This document shows, piece after piece, positions 49,876-59,346 of a DNA stretch of 64,000 nucleotides (its first letter is position 1; the number at the start of each line of letters is the position of its first letter). The stretch lies in contig NZ_FNKG01000004.1 of the NCBI RefSeq assembly GCF_900101675.1, positions 1 to 64,000 of the forward strand. The letters run 5' to 3'. The DNA comes from Curtobacterium sp. UNCCL20 (GTDB taxonomy: Bacteria; Actinomycetota; Actinomycetes; Actinomycetales; Microbacteriaceae). The translations under genes and the position numbers were made by a program. The notes under the pieces are model-generated. The model was given only the letters and a program-made list of their open reading frames with translations. It made no database searches and was not told the DNA's origin.

Positions 49876-51904
49876 GGACCACTCCCACGGTCTCGATGGT
49901 GGACCCCGCGGCGGTGGCCTCCTGGTAGGAGAGCACGGGCAGGCCGTTCGACTGGGCCGAGACCATGCGGTGCACGGCCGGGCGCAGCTGCGGTGCGCAG
50001 ACGAGGACGGCGGAGATGCCCTGGTCCTCGACCGAGCGGACGGCGTCCCGGAGCGAGCCGAGCACCTGCTCGATGCGGTGCGCGTCGAGGACGATCTGGC
50101 TGCCCTGTTCGGACGGCCGCAGCCCCTCGAGCATCGACTGTTCGAGCAGCGGGTCGATCATGATGACCCGGAGGGTGCCGGCGTCGAGGTACCGGGCGGG
50201 CAGTGCGGGACCGAGCGACGCACGGGCGGCCTCGACGAGCCCCTCGGGGTCGGTGGAGACCTTCGCGCGGAGGGTGAGGGCCTCGCAGATCCGGCCGAGG
50301 TCGTTGATCGGCACGCGCTCGGCGAGGAGCCCCTGCAGGACGCGCTGCACCTCGGCGAGGGAGAGCATCCCGGGCACGAGCTCCTCGACGGCGGCGGGGT
50401 TGACCTGCTTGACGCCCTCGGTGAGGACCTTGACGTCCTCGCGGGTGAGCAGGCGCGCCGCGTTGTCGCCGATGATCGCCTGCAGGTGTGTGACGAGCAC
50501 GGACACGCGGTCGATCACGGTCGCGCCGGTCATCTCGGCGGCGTGCCGGAGCTCGGCGGGCACCCACTTGCCGGCCAGACCGAAGACCGGCTCGACGGTG
50601 GTGTCCCCGGGCAGCCCCTCCAGGTGGTCGCCGAGGGCCAGGACGCTGCGGGACGGCGCGGTGCCCCGGCCGGCCTCGACCCCGGCGATCCGGATGGCGT
50701 AGGTCGCCGGGGGCAGCTCGATGCTGTCCCGGGTGCGGACCGGCGGCACGACGATGCCCATGTCCATCGCGATCTTGCGGCGGAGGGCGCGGACGCGGCC
50801 GAGCAGGTCGTCGCTCGAGCCGGACACCATGTCGACGAGGTCCGGGGCGAGGAGGATCTCGAGGGCGTGCACGCGCATCTGCTCGATGAGGTCCTCGGGG
50901 GTGTCCGCGCTCGGTGCGGCGGCCTGCAGTGCCTGCTGCTCAGCGGCGGTCCGTTCGGCGCGTGCCGCGTTCTGGCCGATGCGCCACCCGGTGAAGAGCA
51001 GCGTCCCGCCGACGAGCAGGAACGGCAGGATCGGCATGCCGGGGATGAAGCCCATCGCGATCGCGGCGACACCGGCGATCATCAGCGCGTTGCGGGACTG
51101 GCCGAGCTGGTTCGCGGCGGACGAACCCATCTCGCTCTCGGCGCCCGACCGGGTGACGATCATGCCGGTGGACACCGCCATCAGGAGCGCCGGGATCTGG
51201 GTGACGAGGCCGTCGCCGATCGTCAGGATGCCGTACTTCGACAGGGCGTCGGTGACGGAGAGCCCGTTCTGGAGCATCCCGATCGCGATGCCGCCGATGA
51301 GGTTGATGACGATGATGAGGATGCCGGCGATCGCGTCGCCCTTGACGAACTTCGACGCGCCGTCCATCGCGCCGTAGAAGTCGGCCTCGGCGGACACGGA
51401 CGCGCGGCGTTCCTTCGCCTGCTCGTCGGTGATGAGCCCCGCGTTGAGGTCGGCGTCGATCGCCATCTGCTTGCCGGGCATCGCGTCGAGGGTGAACCGG
51501 GCACCGACCTCGGCGACCCGCTCGGCGCCCTTCGTCACGACGACGAACTGGATGACGATGAGGATGAGGAAGATGACCGCGCCGATGATGATCGACCCGG
51601 AGACCGCGACGTGCCCGAACGCCTGGATGACGTCGCCGGCGAAGCCCTCGCCGAGCACCAGCCGGGTCGAGGCGACGTTGAGGCCGAGCCGGAACAGCGT
51701 CGCGACGAGCAGCAGCGACGGGAACACCGAGAAGTCGAGCGGCTTCTTCACGAACAGCGTCGTGAGGAGGATCACCAGCGCCAACAGGATGTTGCAGATG
51801 ATCAGGAAGTCGAGCAGGAACGACGGCACCGGCAGGATCAGCAGCAGGATGATGCCGACGATGAAGATCGGGACGGCGAGCTTCGGCAGGTCCTTGCGGT
51901 TCAT
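49850..51904 (-). CDS. flhA: flagellar type III export gate protein FlhA
   Basis: 684 aa, normal size. The first 320 residues form about eight membrane helices with the FHIPEP-type loop (SVFPSLLLVATLFRLGLNVASTRLVL, AMPGKQMAIDADLNAG). The cytoplasmic domain follows with RIAGVEAGRG and VYVPAEL-equivalent KWVPAELRH. It forms the nonameric gate ring of the flagellar export apparatus. ATG 51904 overlaps the flhB stop. Confidence 0.97.
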   Translation of the reverse strand: MNRKDLPKLAVPIFIVGIILLLILPVPSFLLDFLIICNILLALVILLTTLFVKKPLDFSVFPSLLLVATLFRLGLNVASTRLVLGEGFAGDVIQAFGHVAVSGSIIIGAVIFLILIVIQFVVVTKGAERVAEVGARFTLDAMPGKQMAIDADLNAGLITDEQAKERRASVSAEADFYGAMDGASKFVKGDAIAGILIIVINLIGGIAIGMLQNGLSVTDALSKYGILTIGDGLVTQIPALLMAVSTGMIVTRSGAESEMGSSAANQLGQSRNALMIAGVAAIAMGFIPGMPILPFLLVGGTLLFTGWRIGQNAARAERTAAEQQALQAAAPSADTPEDLIEQMRVHALEILLAPDLVDMVSGSSDDLLGRVRALRRKIAMDMGIVVPPVRTRDSIELPPATYAIRIAGVEAGRGTAPSRSVLALGDHLEGLPGDTTVEPVFGLAGKWVPAELRHAAEMTGATVIDRVSVLVTHLQAIIGDNAARLLTREDVKVLTEGVKQVNPAAVEELVPGMLSLAEVQRVLQGLLAERVPINDLGRICEALTLRAKVSTDPEGLVEAARASLGPALPARYLDAGTLRVIMIDPLLEQSMLEGLRPSEQGSQIVLDAHRIEQVLGSLRDAVRSVEDQGISAVLVCAPQLRPAVHRMVSAQSNGLPVLSYQEATAAGSTIETVGVVRAADPIAA

Positions 51905-53094
51905 GCGGGGACTCCCTCGGTGGCGGGCTGGTCGGGTCGTGGGGTGCGGAGCCTCCGCGGACGGAGGTCCCCGCTGAGCGTCGCCGGGTCGATGACGGCA
52001 GCGACCTCGTCGGGCGTGGTGGGCCGTGGCGCCGCGTGCGTGCCGGCCGCCGCCCCGCGGGCCTTGAGCGCCATCACGAACGACAGCACCCGCGCGACCG
52101 GCGTGTAGAGGTCGACGGGGACCTCCTGCCCGAGCTCGCACGCGGCGTGCAGGGCACGGGTCAGCGGGACGTCGCGGACGATCGGCACCCGTTCCTGCTC
52201 GGCTCGGTCGCGGATCATCGTGGCGACCGGGCCGGCGCCCTTCGCGACGACCTTCGGCGCCGACTTCCCCGGCTCGTACTTGAGCGCGACGGCGTAGTGC
52301 GTCGGGTTCGTCATGACGACGTCGGCCGTACCGATGGCCTGCACCATCCGGTTCCGGCTCATCGCGAGCTGCCGGGAGCGGCGCTGGGACTTCACGAGCG
52401 GGTCGCCCTCGCTGTGCTTGTTCTCGTCCTTGACCTCGCGCTTGGTCATCATCGTGCGTTTCCGGTTCCGCCGGATCACCACGAAGACGTCAAGCGCGGC
52501 GAGGACGATGCCGGCGGCGATCGCGGCGCGCATCAGGGTGCCGGTCCCGGCGGCTGCGGCGTCGAGCACGGCGGACAGCGGCAGCGAGCCGCTCGTCATG
52601 AGCACGGGCACGAGCGCCTGGACCGCGAACCAGAGCACGAGCCCGACGACGGCGGTCTTGAGGAGGGCCTTCAGGCCGTTCCACATCGCCTGGCTGCCGA
52701 AGACGCGCTTGAGCCCCGCGACCGGGTCGAAGTGGTCCGGCTGCGGCGCCATCTTCCGGAAGTGCACGCCGCCCTGCGCCACCGCGGCGGCGACCACCGC
52801 GACGAGGACCACGCCGAGCATCGGCCCGAGGGTCGCCCCGATCGAGCCGAGCGCGTCGTGGAACACCGCGTTCATCGTGCCGATGGTCGGGTCGCCGATG
52901 ACGCGCTGCACGGCGCGGAGCTGGTCGGACCCGGCGGCGGCGGCGTTGCCGATCGCCGCGGGCATCATCACCGCGGCCGCGGCGATGCCGATCCACGCGC
53001 CGAGGTCCTGCGACCGCCCGATCTGGCCCTTCTGGTGGACCTCGCGCATCCGCTTCTGTGTGGCCTGTTCGGACCGTTCCCCGCTGTCGGACAC
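51901..53094 (-). CDS. flhB: flagellar export switch protein FlhB
   Basis: 397 aa with four membrane helices and a C-terminal cytoplasmic domain carrying the self-cleaving NPTH (VVMTNPTHYAVAL), which sets the switch from hook to filament export. The start ERSEQATQKRMREVHQKGQI is canonical. An extra C-terminal tail of about 45 Pro/Arg-rich residues follows the usual end. GTG 53094. Confidence 0.96.
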   Translation of the reverse strand: MSDSGERSEQATQKRMREVHQKGQIGRSQDLGAWIGIAAAAVMMPAAIGNAAAAGSDQLRAVQRVIGDPTIGTMNAVFHDALGSIGATLGPMLGVVLVAVVAAAVAQGGVHFRKMAPQPDHFDPVAGLKRVFGSQAMWNGLKALLKTAVVGLVLWFAVQALVPVLMTSGSLPLSAVLDAAAAGTGTLMRAAIAAGIVLAALDVFVVIRRNRKRTMMTKREVKDENKHSEGDPLVKSQRRSRQLAMSRNRMVQAIGTADVVMTNPTHYAVALKYEPGKSAPKVVAKGAGPVATMIRDRAEQERVPIVRDVPLTRALHAACELGQEVPVDLYTPVARVLSFVMALKARGAAAGTHAAPRPTTPDEVAAVIDPATLSGDLRPRRLRTPRPDQPATEGVPA

Positions 53095-53099
53095 TCAGA

Positions 53100-53858
53100 T
53101 CACCCCTGTCCCGTGATCGCGGCGACGGCGTCGCCGGTGAGGGACGACACGACGGAGGGCAGGGCCATGAACAGCGCGCCGGCGAAGACGACGGTCAGCC
53201 CGATCTTGATCGGGAAGCCCATCTGGAAGGCGTTGAGCGCGGGAGCGACGCGGGTGAGGAGCCCGAGTCCGACGTCGGCGAGGAACAGCACGACGACGAG
53301 CGGTCCGGCGATCTGCAGCGTCGCGAGGAACATCTGCGACAGCGCGGTCACCATGAGGGACGCCATCCCGCTCAGCTCGAACGTGCCGGTGAGGGGCACG
53401 GCGTCGAACGAGCGCACGAGTCCGCCGACGATGAGCTGGTAGCCGCCGGAGGCGAACAGGAGCGCGAGCGCCGCCATCTGGAACAGGCGGGTGAACTGGG
53501 CGCCGTTCACCTGGGACTGCGGGTCGAAGGCCTGCGCGAGCGTGAACCCGCCGAACAGGTCGATGAGCGCGCCGGCGGACTGCACGGCGGCGAAGACCAG
53601 GAACACGAGGAACCCGAGGGCGAGCCCGACGACGAGCTGGGTGAGGAGCGCGAGGAGGAACGGGCCGGTGTCGAGCGAGTGGTACCCCTCGGCGACCCGG
53701 GGTGCGACACCGATCGCCAGCCCGATGCCGAGGATCACCTTCACGGTGCCGGGGAACGCCCGGTACGAGAACGGCGGCGCGATGACGAAGAACGCCACGA
53801 GCCGGACGCCGGCGAGCATCGTCGCCTCGAGGCGGTCGCCGTTGATCACGAGTTCCAC
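53100..53858 (-). CDS. fliR: flagellar export protein FliR
   Basis: 252 aa, six hydrophobic segments, with LVVGLALGFLVFLVFAAVQSAG and FDPQSQVNG in the family positions. It is part of the FliPQR export pore. GTG 53858; the gene lies 4 bp from fliQ. Confidence 0.95.
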   Translation of the reverse strand: MELVINGDRLEATMLAGVRLVAFFVIAPPFSYRAFPGTVKVILGIGLAIGVAPRVAEGYHSLDTGPFLLALLTQLVVGLALGFLVFLVFAAVQSAGALIDLFGGFTLAQAFDPQSQVNGAQFTRLFQMAALALLFASGGYQLIVGGLVRSFDAVPLTGTFELSGMASLMVTALSQMFLATLQIAGPLVVVLFLADVGLGLLTRVAPALNAFQMGFPIKIGLTVVFAGALFMALPSVVSSLTGDAVAAITGQG

Positions 53859-53862
53859 GGGG

Positions 53863-54135
53863 CTACGTCCCGAGCAGCTTCGGGATCATGTCGAAGGCGA
53901 CGTGGGTGAACGACACCATCTCCGAGATCATCCAGTTGCCGCAGACGACCAGGGCGATCGCCACCGCGACGGCCTTCGGCACGAAGGAGAGCGTGACCTC
54001 CTGGATCTGCGTGACCGACTGGAACAGCGAGATCGCGAAGCCCACGACGAGCGACGTCACGAGCACGGGCGCGGCGAGCTTCCCCGCGACGAGGAGCGCC
54101 TGGAGCGTGAGGTCGATGACGGCCTGCTGGTTCAT
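53863..54135 (-). CDS. fliQ: flagellar export protein FliQ
   Basis: 90 aa with two membrane helices; the central SLFQSVTQIQEVTLSFVPKA segment is the family signature. Forms the pore with FliP and FliR. Confidence 0.96.
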   Translation of the reverse strand: MNQQAVIDLTLQALLVAGKLAAPVLVTSLVVGFAISLFQSVTQIQEVTLSFVPKAVAVAIALVVCGNWMISEMVSFTHVAFDMIPKLLGT

Positions 54136-54144
54136 GCCTGCCCC

Positions 54145-54981
54145 CTAGACAACGTGGTAGCTCTCGATGAGCGACTTGATGATGAGTCCCCAGCCGTCGA
54201 CGAGGACGAACAGCAGGATCTTGAAGGGCAGCGAGATCATGACCGGCGGGAGCATCATCATGCCCATCGACATGAGCGCCGCCGAGACGACGAGGTCGAT
54301 GACGAGGAACGGGATGAAGATGACGAACCCGATGATGAACGCGCTGCGGAGCTCGGAGATCACGAACGCCGGGATCACCGTGGTCATCGGCACGTCGGCC
54401 ATCGACTCCGGGTTGTCCTGACCCGCCGCCCGGGTGATGAGGGCGACGTCTTCCTCGCGCGTCTGGTGCAGCATGAAGGTCCGGAGCGGCTTCGTGCCGA
54501 TCTCGACGGCCTGGGTGAAGTCGATGTGCCCCGCCAGGTACGGCTGCAGGGCGTCGTCGTTGATGTGCCCGAGGACCGGCGCCATCACGAACAGCGACAG
54601 GAACAGCGCGAGGCCGGCGAGCACCTGGTTCGGCGGGATGGACTGCAGCGCGAGGGCGTTCCGCGTCATCGCGAGCACCACGAAGATCTTCGTGAACGAC
54701 GTCATCATGAGCATCAGCGCCGGCGCGACGCTGAGGAGCGTGATGCCGATGAGCGTCACGACGGCCGACGACGGCGTGCCGTCCGGGCCGTTCACGCTGA
54801 CGCTGAAGTCGCCGGTCGAGGGGGCGGTCGGTGTCGCGGGGGCGGTCGGCTGGACGACGCCGACGGCGTGTGCACCCGTGGCGGTGAGCATGAGGAACCC
54901 GGCGACGACGGCCAGCCCCAGCAGGACGAGGGCGACGACCCGGCCGGACAGCGCCAGCCGGTGCGCCCGCGCCGCGGTCAC
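54145..54981 (-). CDS. fliP: flagellar export protein FliP
   Basis: 278 aa. An N-terminal signal (ALVLLGLAVVAGFLMLTATGAHA) is followed by a Pro/Thr linker and the conserved core: FTKIFVVLAMTRNALALQSIPPNQVL, PAFVISELRSAFIIGFVIFIPF and MGMMMLPPVMISLPFKILLF. GTG 54981 overlaps the fliO stop (GTGA). Confidence 0.95.
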   Translation of the reverse strand: MTAARAHRLALSGRVVALVLLGLAVVAGFLMLTATGAHAVGVVQPTAPATPTAPSTGDFSVSVNGPDGTPSSAVVTLIGITLLSVAPALMLMMTSFTKIFVVLAMTRNALALQSIPPNQVLAGLALFLSLFVMAPVLGHINDDALQPYLAGHIDFTQAVEIGTKPLRTFMLHQTREEDVALITRAAGQDNPESMADVPMTTVIPAFVISELRSAFIIGFVIFIPFLVIDLVVSAALMSMGMMMLPPVMISLPFKILLFVLVDGWGLIIKSLIESYHVV

Positions 54982-55526
54982 CCGGCCCGCCGGTTCCGGA
55001 GCGCTGCGGCGGCCTGCCGCCAGGTCTCGCCGGACAGGATCGATCCCTGCAGCTGCGCCGAGGTGGGGATCGCGGTCCGCCGCGCGCGGTTGCGCGGACG
55101 CATCGGCAGCGGCTCGGCCTGGCCGACGGACGGCGCGGGCTCGGCCTGGAGGCGCGGTGCGGCCCCGGTCTGCTGCTCGAGTTCCTGACGGAACTGCTCC
55201 GCCGACGGGGTCGGACGCACGGGCAGCGTGACGGGTCCCGTCACGATGGTGAGTTCGGGGGCGGGCGCCTGCCCGCTGGTGAGCAGGGACACGCCGTGTT
55301 CGGAGACCCCGAGGACGAGCCGCTCCCCCTCGACGTCCACGACGACGACGCTCGCCTTGCCGCCGATGCCCTGGCGGGCGACGACCTCGACCGAGGCCGA
55401 GCGACGGCCTCGGCCCTTGCCCGCGCCGAACGGGCCCTTCGCCATGCGTCGGTGCAGCACCCACATGAGGGCGAGCACGACGCCGAGCGAGAGCGCGACG
55501 CGGAGGGCGATGACGAGCGTGTCCAC
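54978..55526 (-). CDS. fliO: flagellar biosynthesis protein FliO
   Basis: 182 aa: one N-terminal membrane helix (LVIALRVALSLGVVLALMWVL) and a small beta domain (VEVVARQGIGGKASVVVVDV then GERLVLGVSEHGVSLL). It aids FliP ring assembly. The C-terminal 80 residues are a Pro/Arg/Gln-rich tail that includes a copy of the dispersed repeat core (55146-55160, read as PRLQA). Identified by fold pattern and place before fliP. Confidence 0.85.
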   Translation of the reverse strand: MDTLVIALRVALSLGVVLALMWVLHRRMAKGPFGAGKGRGRRSASVEVVARQGIGGKASVVVVDVEGERLVLGVSEHGVSLLTSGQAPAPELTIVTGPVTLPVRPTPSAEQFRQELEQQTGAAPRLQAEPAPSVGQAEPLPMRPRNRARRTAIPTSAQLQGSILSGETWRQAAAALRNRRAG

Positions 55527-55536
55527 GGGGCGGGGC

Positions 55537-56247
55537 TCAGACGCTCTCGGCGACGTCGAGGATCTTCGTGATCCGGACGGCGTAGTCCTGGTCGACGACG
55601 ACGACCTCGCCGTGCGCGATCAGCCGGCCGTTGAGCAGGACGTCCGCGGGGGCGCCGGCGCTGCGGTCGAGCTCGACGACGGCGCCGGGCTCCATGCCGA
55701 GGACGTCGCGCACCGACATCCGGGTGCGGCCGATCTCCACCGTCAGGGTCATCTCGACGTTGTTGATCCGCCCGAGGTTCCCGGTCGGGACGGTGATCGT
55801 CGGCGCCGCCGGGGCGGACACGGTGCCGTTCTCGCGGACACGCAGTGCGAACCAGCCACCGGGCACACCGCCGGCGGTGAGCTCGAAGACCACCGTCTCG
55901 GGGTCGGCCAGGAGCGCCGATGCCGACTCGCGCCGCGCGTCCCCGAGGACGCCGACACCGAGCAGGGCCGCGGCCGCCTCGAGCGAGGGACGGAGGACGT
56001 CGGTGACGTCCACGATCCCGTGCTCGGTCCCGCCCGCGGCGGTGACCGTCTCGAGGTCGGTCAGCACGAGCACCAGGTCGGCCGACAGGCCACCGACGAA
56101 CGACGCGACCACGGCGTCACGCGCCGCGTCGAGCGCGACCGGTGTCGCGCCTCCAGGCTGGAGCACCGCTGCCAGCGGAGCCGTCGTCGGGAGCTGCGCC
56201 GCGAGGGCCTCGGCCGCCTGCGTGTGGAGGGTGGTGGTGACGGTCAT
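55537..56247 (-). CDS. fliN: flagellar switch protein FliN with extended N-terminus
   Basis: 236 aa. The last 85 residues are the FliN/SpoA domain (NVEMTLTVEIGRTRMSVRDVL, DVLLNGRLIAHGEVVVVDQDYAVRI). About 150 residues precede it and resemble the CheC-like part of FliY-type proteins, but without a DCRELNxxN-like phosphatase motif I can see. It forms the C-ring with FliM and binds export chaperones. A repeat-family core lies at 56142-56157. ATG 56247 overlaps the fliM stop. Confidence 0.88.
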   Translation of the reverse strand: MTVTTTLHTQAAEALAAQLPTTAPLAAVLQPGGATPVALDAARDAVVASFVGGLSADLVLVLTDLETVTAAGGTEHGIVDVTDVLRPSLEAAAALLGVGVLGDARRESASALLADPETVVFELTAGGVPGGWFALRVRENGTVSAPAAPTITVPTGNLGRINNVEMTLTVEIGRTRMSVRDVLGMEPGAVVELDRSAGAPADVLLNGRLIAHGEVVVVDQDYAVRITKILDVAESV

Positions 56248-57152
56248 GCGGTGGGCTCCGATGTGGTGGTGACGACGATGCCGGCGAGGCGCGAGCCGTT
56301 CGCGCCGACGGCGGCCGTGCCGACGGGCTCGCCGTCGACCGCGATGGTGAGGGGACGGTGCTGCGGGTGCGGCAGCGGCAGGACGTCGCCGACCGCGAGC
56401 CGGAGCACCTGCGACGGCAGGACCGTCGCCGGGGCGAAGCGCAGGCTGACGCCGACCGGCACGCCCGCGAGCTGTGCGTCGAGCAGGGCGTGCGCGTCGG
56501 CGGGCGAGACGTGCGCGGCCTCCTCGCCGAGCTGGGGCAGCACGGCGTCGGCCGGCAGCGCGAGCGTGCCGGGCGCGACGCGGTCTCCCACGCGGATGGA
56601 GAACGAGGCGACGATCATCAGGTCGCCCTTCTGGGCCGCCTGCGCGAACTGCGAGTTGAACTGGAAGCCACCGACCGTGACGTCGTGCGCGAGCAGCCCG
56701 CCGAACGAGTACCGGAGGTCGTCGAGGGCGTCCTCGACGATCTTCCGGACGAGCGCCTGCTCGATCGGGGTGAACGTGCGGTCCGGGGTCGGCAGCGGCT
56801 TCGAGGCGCCGAGCGCGTGCGAGACCCAGGTGAGCGCGGCGTCGAGCGGGACCTGCAGCACGCCCTTCGGGAGGACGTCGACGATGGGCAGCAGGACCAT
56901 GCCGGTGAGCGCGGGCAGCGAGGCGGCGTACTCGTCGTACGTCGTCATCTGGACCTGCTCGCACGTGACCTGGCTCACGGCGCGGACCTTGGCCGTCAGC
57001 TGCGTCCCCCACTGGCGGGCGAAGGTCTCGAAGGCGAGCTCGAGGACCCGGGCGTGCTCGCGGGCGAGCGTCGACGGGCGCGCGAAGTCGTACACCTCGG
57101 GCGCTGGAAGGGTCTCGGTCACGGGTGCGTCTATCGGTCCGCCGTGGAGCAC
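56244..57152 (-). CDS. fliM: flagellar motor switch protein FliM, without a CheY-binding N-terminus
   Basis: 302 aa. The core starts at YDFARPSTLAREHARVLELA and includes the CheC-like middle domain (TGMVLLPIVDVL) and a C-terminal SpoA domain (LRLAVGDVLPLPH). The usual N-terminal LSQxEIDALL motif that binds CheY-P is absent: a stop codon lies two codons ahead of GTG 57152, so no longer form can exist. It sits between motB and fliN in the operon. GTG 57122 is an alternative start. Confidence 0.88.
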   Translation of the reverse strand: MLHGGPIDAPVTETLPAPEVYDFARPSTLAREHARVLELAFETFARQWGTQLTAKVRAVSQVTCEQVQMTTYDEYAASLPALTGMVLLPIVDVLPKGVLQVPLDAALTWVSHALGASKPLPTPDRTFTPIEQALVRKIVEDALDDLRYSFGGLLAHDVTVGGFQFNSQFAQAAQKGDLMIVASFSIRVGDRVAPGTLALPADAVLPQLGEEAAHVSPADAHALLDAQLAGVPVGVSLRFAPATVLPSQVLRLAVGDVLPLPHPQHRPLTIAVDGEPVGTAAVGANGSRLAGIVVTTTSEPTA

Positions 57153-57190
57153 CCGTCAGTGCTGTGCCCCGTTCTGGGGCGGTGGCGCGC

Positions 57191-58120
57191 TCAGCCGGCT
57201 CGTGCCCCGTCCTGTGCCTTCGCGAGGGCCGGCATCAGCGCGCTGACGTCCTGGTCCTGGTTCGACAGCACCACGATGTCGACGCGGCGGTTCAGGGTGA
57301 GGTCGGCGTCCGTGCCGCCCTTCGCGAGGGGACGGCTGGAACCGAACCCGACGCTCTGGATGTGGTCCGCCGGCATCCCGCCCCGCTCGACGAGGTCTCG
57401 CAGCACCCCGGTCGCCCGTGCCGAGCTGAGCTCCCAGTTCGTCGCGTACGGCGCCGTCGAGTTCCGCTGGTCCGCGTGGCCCTCGACGCTGACCTCGTGG
57501 TCCGCCGTCTTCAGGACCGGGGCGATGGCGTCCATGATCCGCTTCGCCTGGTCGGACAGGTCGGCGCTGTTGGTCGTGAAGTACGTCTCGCTGCCGACGA
57601 GCCGGACGGTCAGGCCGCGGGCGTCGACGGTGAACTGGACGTTCGACGTCTGCCCGGCCTTGTCGAGGTTGCCCTTGATGGCCGCCTCGATCGCCTTGAG
57701 GTCGTCGAGCTCCTTCTGGGCCGCCGCCACGTCGGCCTTCGTCGCGGTGACCGGCACCACGGTCGACGCCGGGTCGACGTTCGTGTCCTTCACGCCGGAC
57801 GAGGCGGTGGAGTGGTCCGCCTGCGACTTGTCCGTCGAGTAGCCCGAGCCGTCCTTCACCTGGTCCTTCGTCACGACCGTGCCGGACGCGGTGTCGACCT
57901 TCTGCGACTTCACCTCGCCGAACCCGGTGGCGAGTGAGTTCTTCAGCTGGATGTACTTCTGCTGGTCCACCGTCGACATCGCGAAGAGCACCAGGAACAT
58001 GCACATCAGCACGGTGATCATGTCCATGTAGGACGCCATCCAGCGCTCGTCGGGGTGCTCGGCCTCGTCGTGGCCGCCCTTCTTCCGGCCGCGACCGCGT
58101 CCGCGGGGGTTGCCGCTCAT
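57191..58120 (-). CDS. motB: flagellar stator protein MotB
   Basis: 309 aa. A basic start (RGRGRGRKKGG) is followed by one membrane helix with the proton-carrying Asp33 (YMDMITVLMCMFLVLFAMS) and a C-terminal OmpA peptidoglycan-binding domain (SVEGHADQRNS, NWELSSARATGVLRDLVERGG). It anchors the stator. The linker is longer than usual and contains a Ser/Asp/Lys-rich stretch. It lies 2 bp after motA. Confidence 0.94.
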   Translation of the reverse strand: MSGNPRGRGRGRKKGGHDEAEHPDERWMASYMDMITVLMCMFLVLFAMSTVDQQKYIQLKNSLATGFGEVKSQKVDTASGTVVTKDQVKDGSGYSTDKSQADHSTASSGVKDTNVDPASTVVPVTATKADVAAAQKELDDLKAIEAAIKGNLDKAGQTSNVQFTVDARGLTVRLVGSETYFTTNSADLSDQAKRIMDAIAPVLKTADHEVSVEGHADQRNSTAPYATNWELSSARATGVLRDLVERGGMPADHIQSVGFGSSRPLAKGGTDADLTLNRRVDIVVLSNQDQDVSALMPALAKAQDGARAG

Positions 58121-58122
58121 CG

Positions 58123-58965
58123 TCAGGCCGCCAGCTGCTGGTCGTCGGCGCCGGCGTCGGAGCCCTTGCCGCTCTTGCCGCTCTTGCCCTTGCCCTTGCC
58201 CGTGGCGCCGTCGACGCGGGCCGCGGGCGGCACCATCGCCTTGAGGCGCTCGCCGAGGAGGCGCGGCTGGCTGCCGGCCTGCACCGCCAGGAGGCCCTCC
58301 ATGAGGAGCGTCTGCCGGTCCGACTCGAGCTGCGCGAGCTTCCGGAGCTTGCCACCGATGGGCAGCCAGAGGAAGTTCGCGGTGAGGAGGCCCCACAGCG
58401 TCGCGACGAACGCGCTCGCGATGAGCGGGCCGAGCTCGTCCGGCTTGCCGAGGTTCGCCAGCACGTGGGTCAGCGAGACCACGGTGCCGATGATGCCGAC
58501 GGTCGGGGCGAAGCCGCCGAGGCCCATGAAGAACGAGCTCGCGCTCCGCACCGGGGCCGCGTTCGACTCGATCTCGTCCTCGAGCAGGATCCGGAGCTCG
58601 TCACCGTCGGTGCCGTCCGCGATGTTCTGCAGCGCCTTCTTCATGAACGGGTCGTCGTGCTTGTCGGCCTCCTGCTCGAGCGCCAGCAGCCCGTTCGAAC
58701 GGGCGGTCTCGGCGAGGCCGACGACGTCGTCGATGACCGACTGCGGCGGGGTGACCTTGCCGGTGAACGCCTTCGGCACCGCCTTGAAGCTGGCGATGGC
58801 GTCCTTCAGCGTGGTGCTCGCGATGCCGCAGCCGATGGTGGCGCCGAAGACGAGCAGCATCGGCGCGGGCAGGAACAGCCCCGCGAGCTCGACGTGCTCC
58901 ATCTCGACCATGCCGAACAGGGCACCGAAGGCGAGAAGGATCCCGATGATCGTCGCGATGTCCAT
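58123..58965 (-). CDS. motA: flagellar stator protein MotA
   Basis: 280 aa with four membrane helices; GLGGFAPTVGIIGTVVSLTHVL carries the Pro residue of the ion pathway and GLLTANFLWLPIGGKL the last helix. It forms the proton channel with MotB. The last 35 residues are Gly/Lys/Ser-rich. Confidence 0.95.
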   Translation of the reverse strand: MDIATIIGILLAFGALFGMVEMEHVELAGLFLPAPMLLVFGATIGCGIASTTLKDAIASFKAVPKAFTGKVTPPQSVIDDVVGLAETARSNGLLALEQEADKHDDPFMKKALQNIADGTDGDELRILLEDEIESNAAPVRSASSFFMGLGGFAPTVGIIGTVVSLTHVLANLGKPDELGPLIASAFVATLWGLLTANFLWLPIGGKLRKLAQLESDRQTLLMEGLLAVQAGSQPRLLGERLKAMVPPAARVDGATGKGKGKSGKSGKGSDAGADDQQLAA

Positions 58966-58966
58966 C

Positions 58967-59269
58967 TCAGCGACCCCCGTCCTGCGCACGCGGCGGGTGG
59001 ATCGGGGCGACGGCCGCGAGGGTCGGCTGCGGGCCGGTCGCGCTCCGTCCGGAGGAGTCGGTGCCGTAGGCCTCGGTGCCGTACGCCATGCCCACGATGC
59101 GGGCGCGGTACGCGGCGATCAGGTCGATGACCTCGGCCATGGACTCGCGCACGATGTACTTCGCGCCGTCGACCATGATGAGGGTCGTGTCCGGCGTCTC
59201 CTGGATGCGCTCCACGAGGTCCGGGTTCACAGCGAATCCGCTGCCGTTCAGTCGTGTGACGACGATCAT
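58967..59269 (-). CDS. flbD: flagellar FlbD family protein
   Basis: 100 aa. Residues 1-65 are canonical FlbD (MIVVTRLNGSGFAVNPDLVE, DTTLIMVDGAKYIVRES), followed by a 35-residue tail. The family occurs at the head of mot genes in Gram-positives and is now linked with stator/flagellar assembly. First gene of the leftward operon, with a SigD/FliA-like promoter 78 nt ahead. Hook, basal-body and flagellin genes are outside the window. Confidence 0.9.
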   Translation of the reverse strand: MIVVTRLNGSGFAVNPDLVERIQETPDTTLIMVDGAKYIVRESMAEVIDLIAAYRARIVGMAYGTEAYGTDSSGRSATGPQPTLAAVAPIHPPRAQDGGR

Positions 59270-59346
59270 GGCCCGTCCTGGTTCTCGATCGTCCCGCCGC
59301 CGTCCGTGGGGCGGGATGCGGCCCGTCCGTGGGCCTGCACGAGGGT

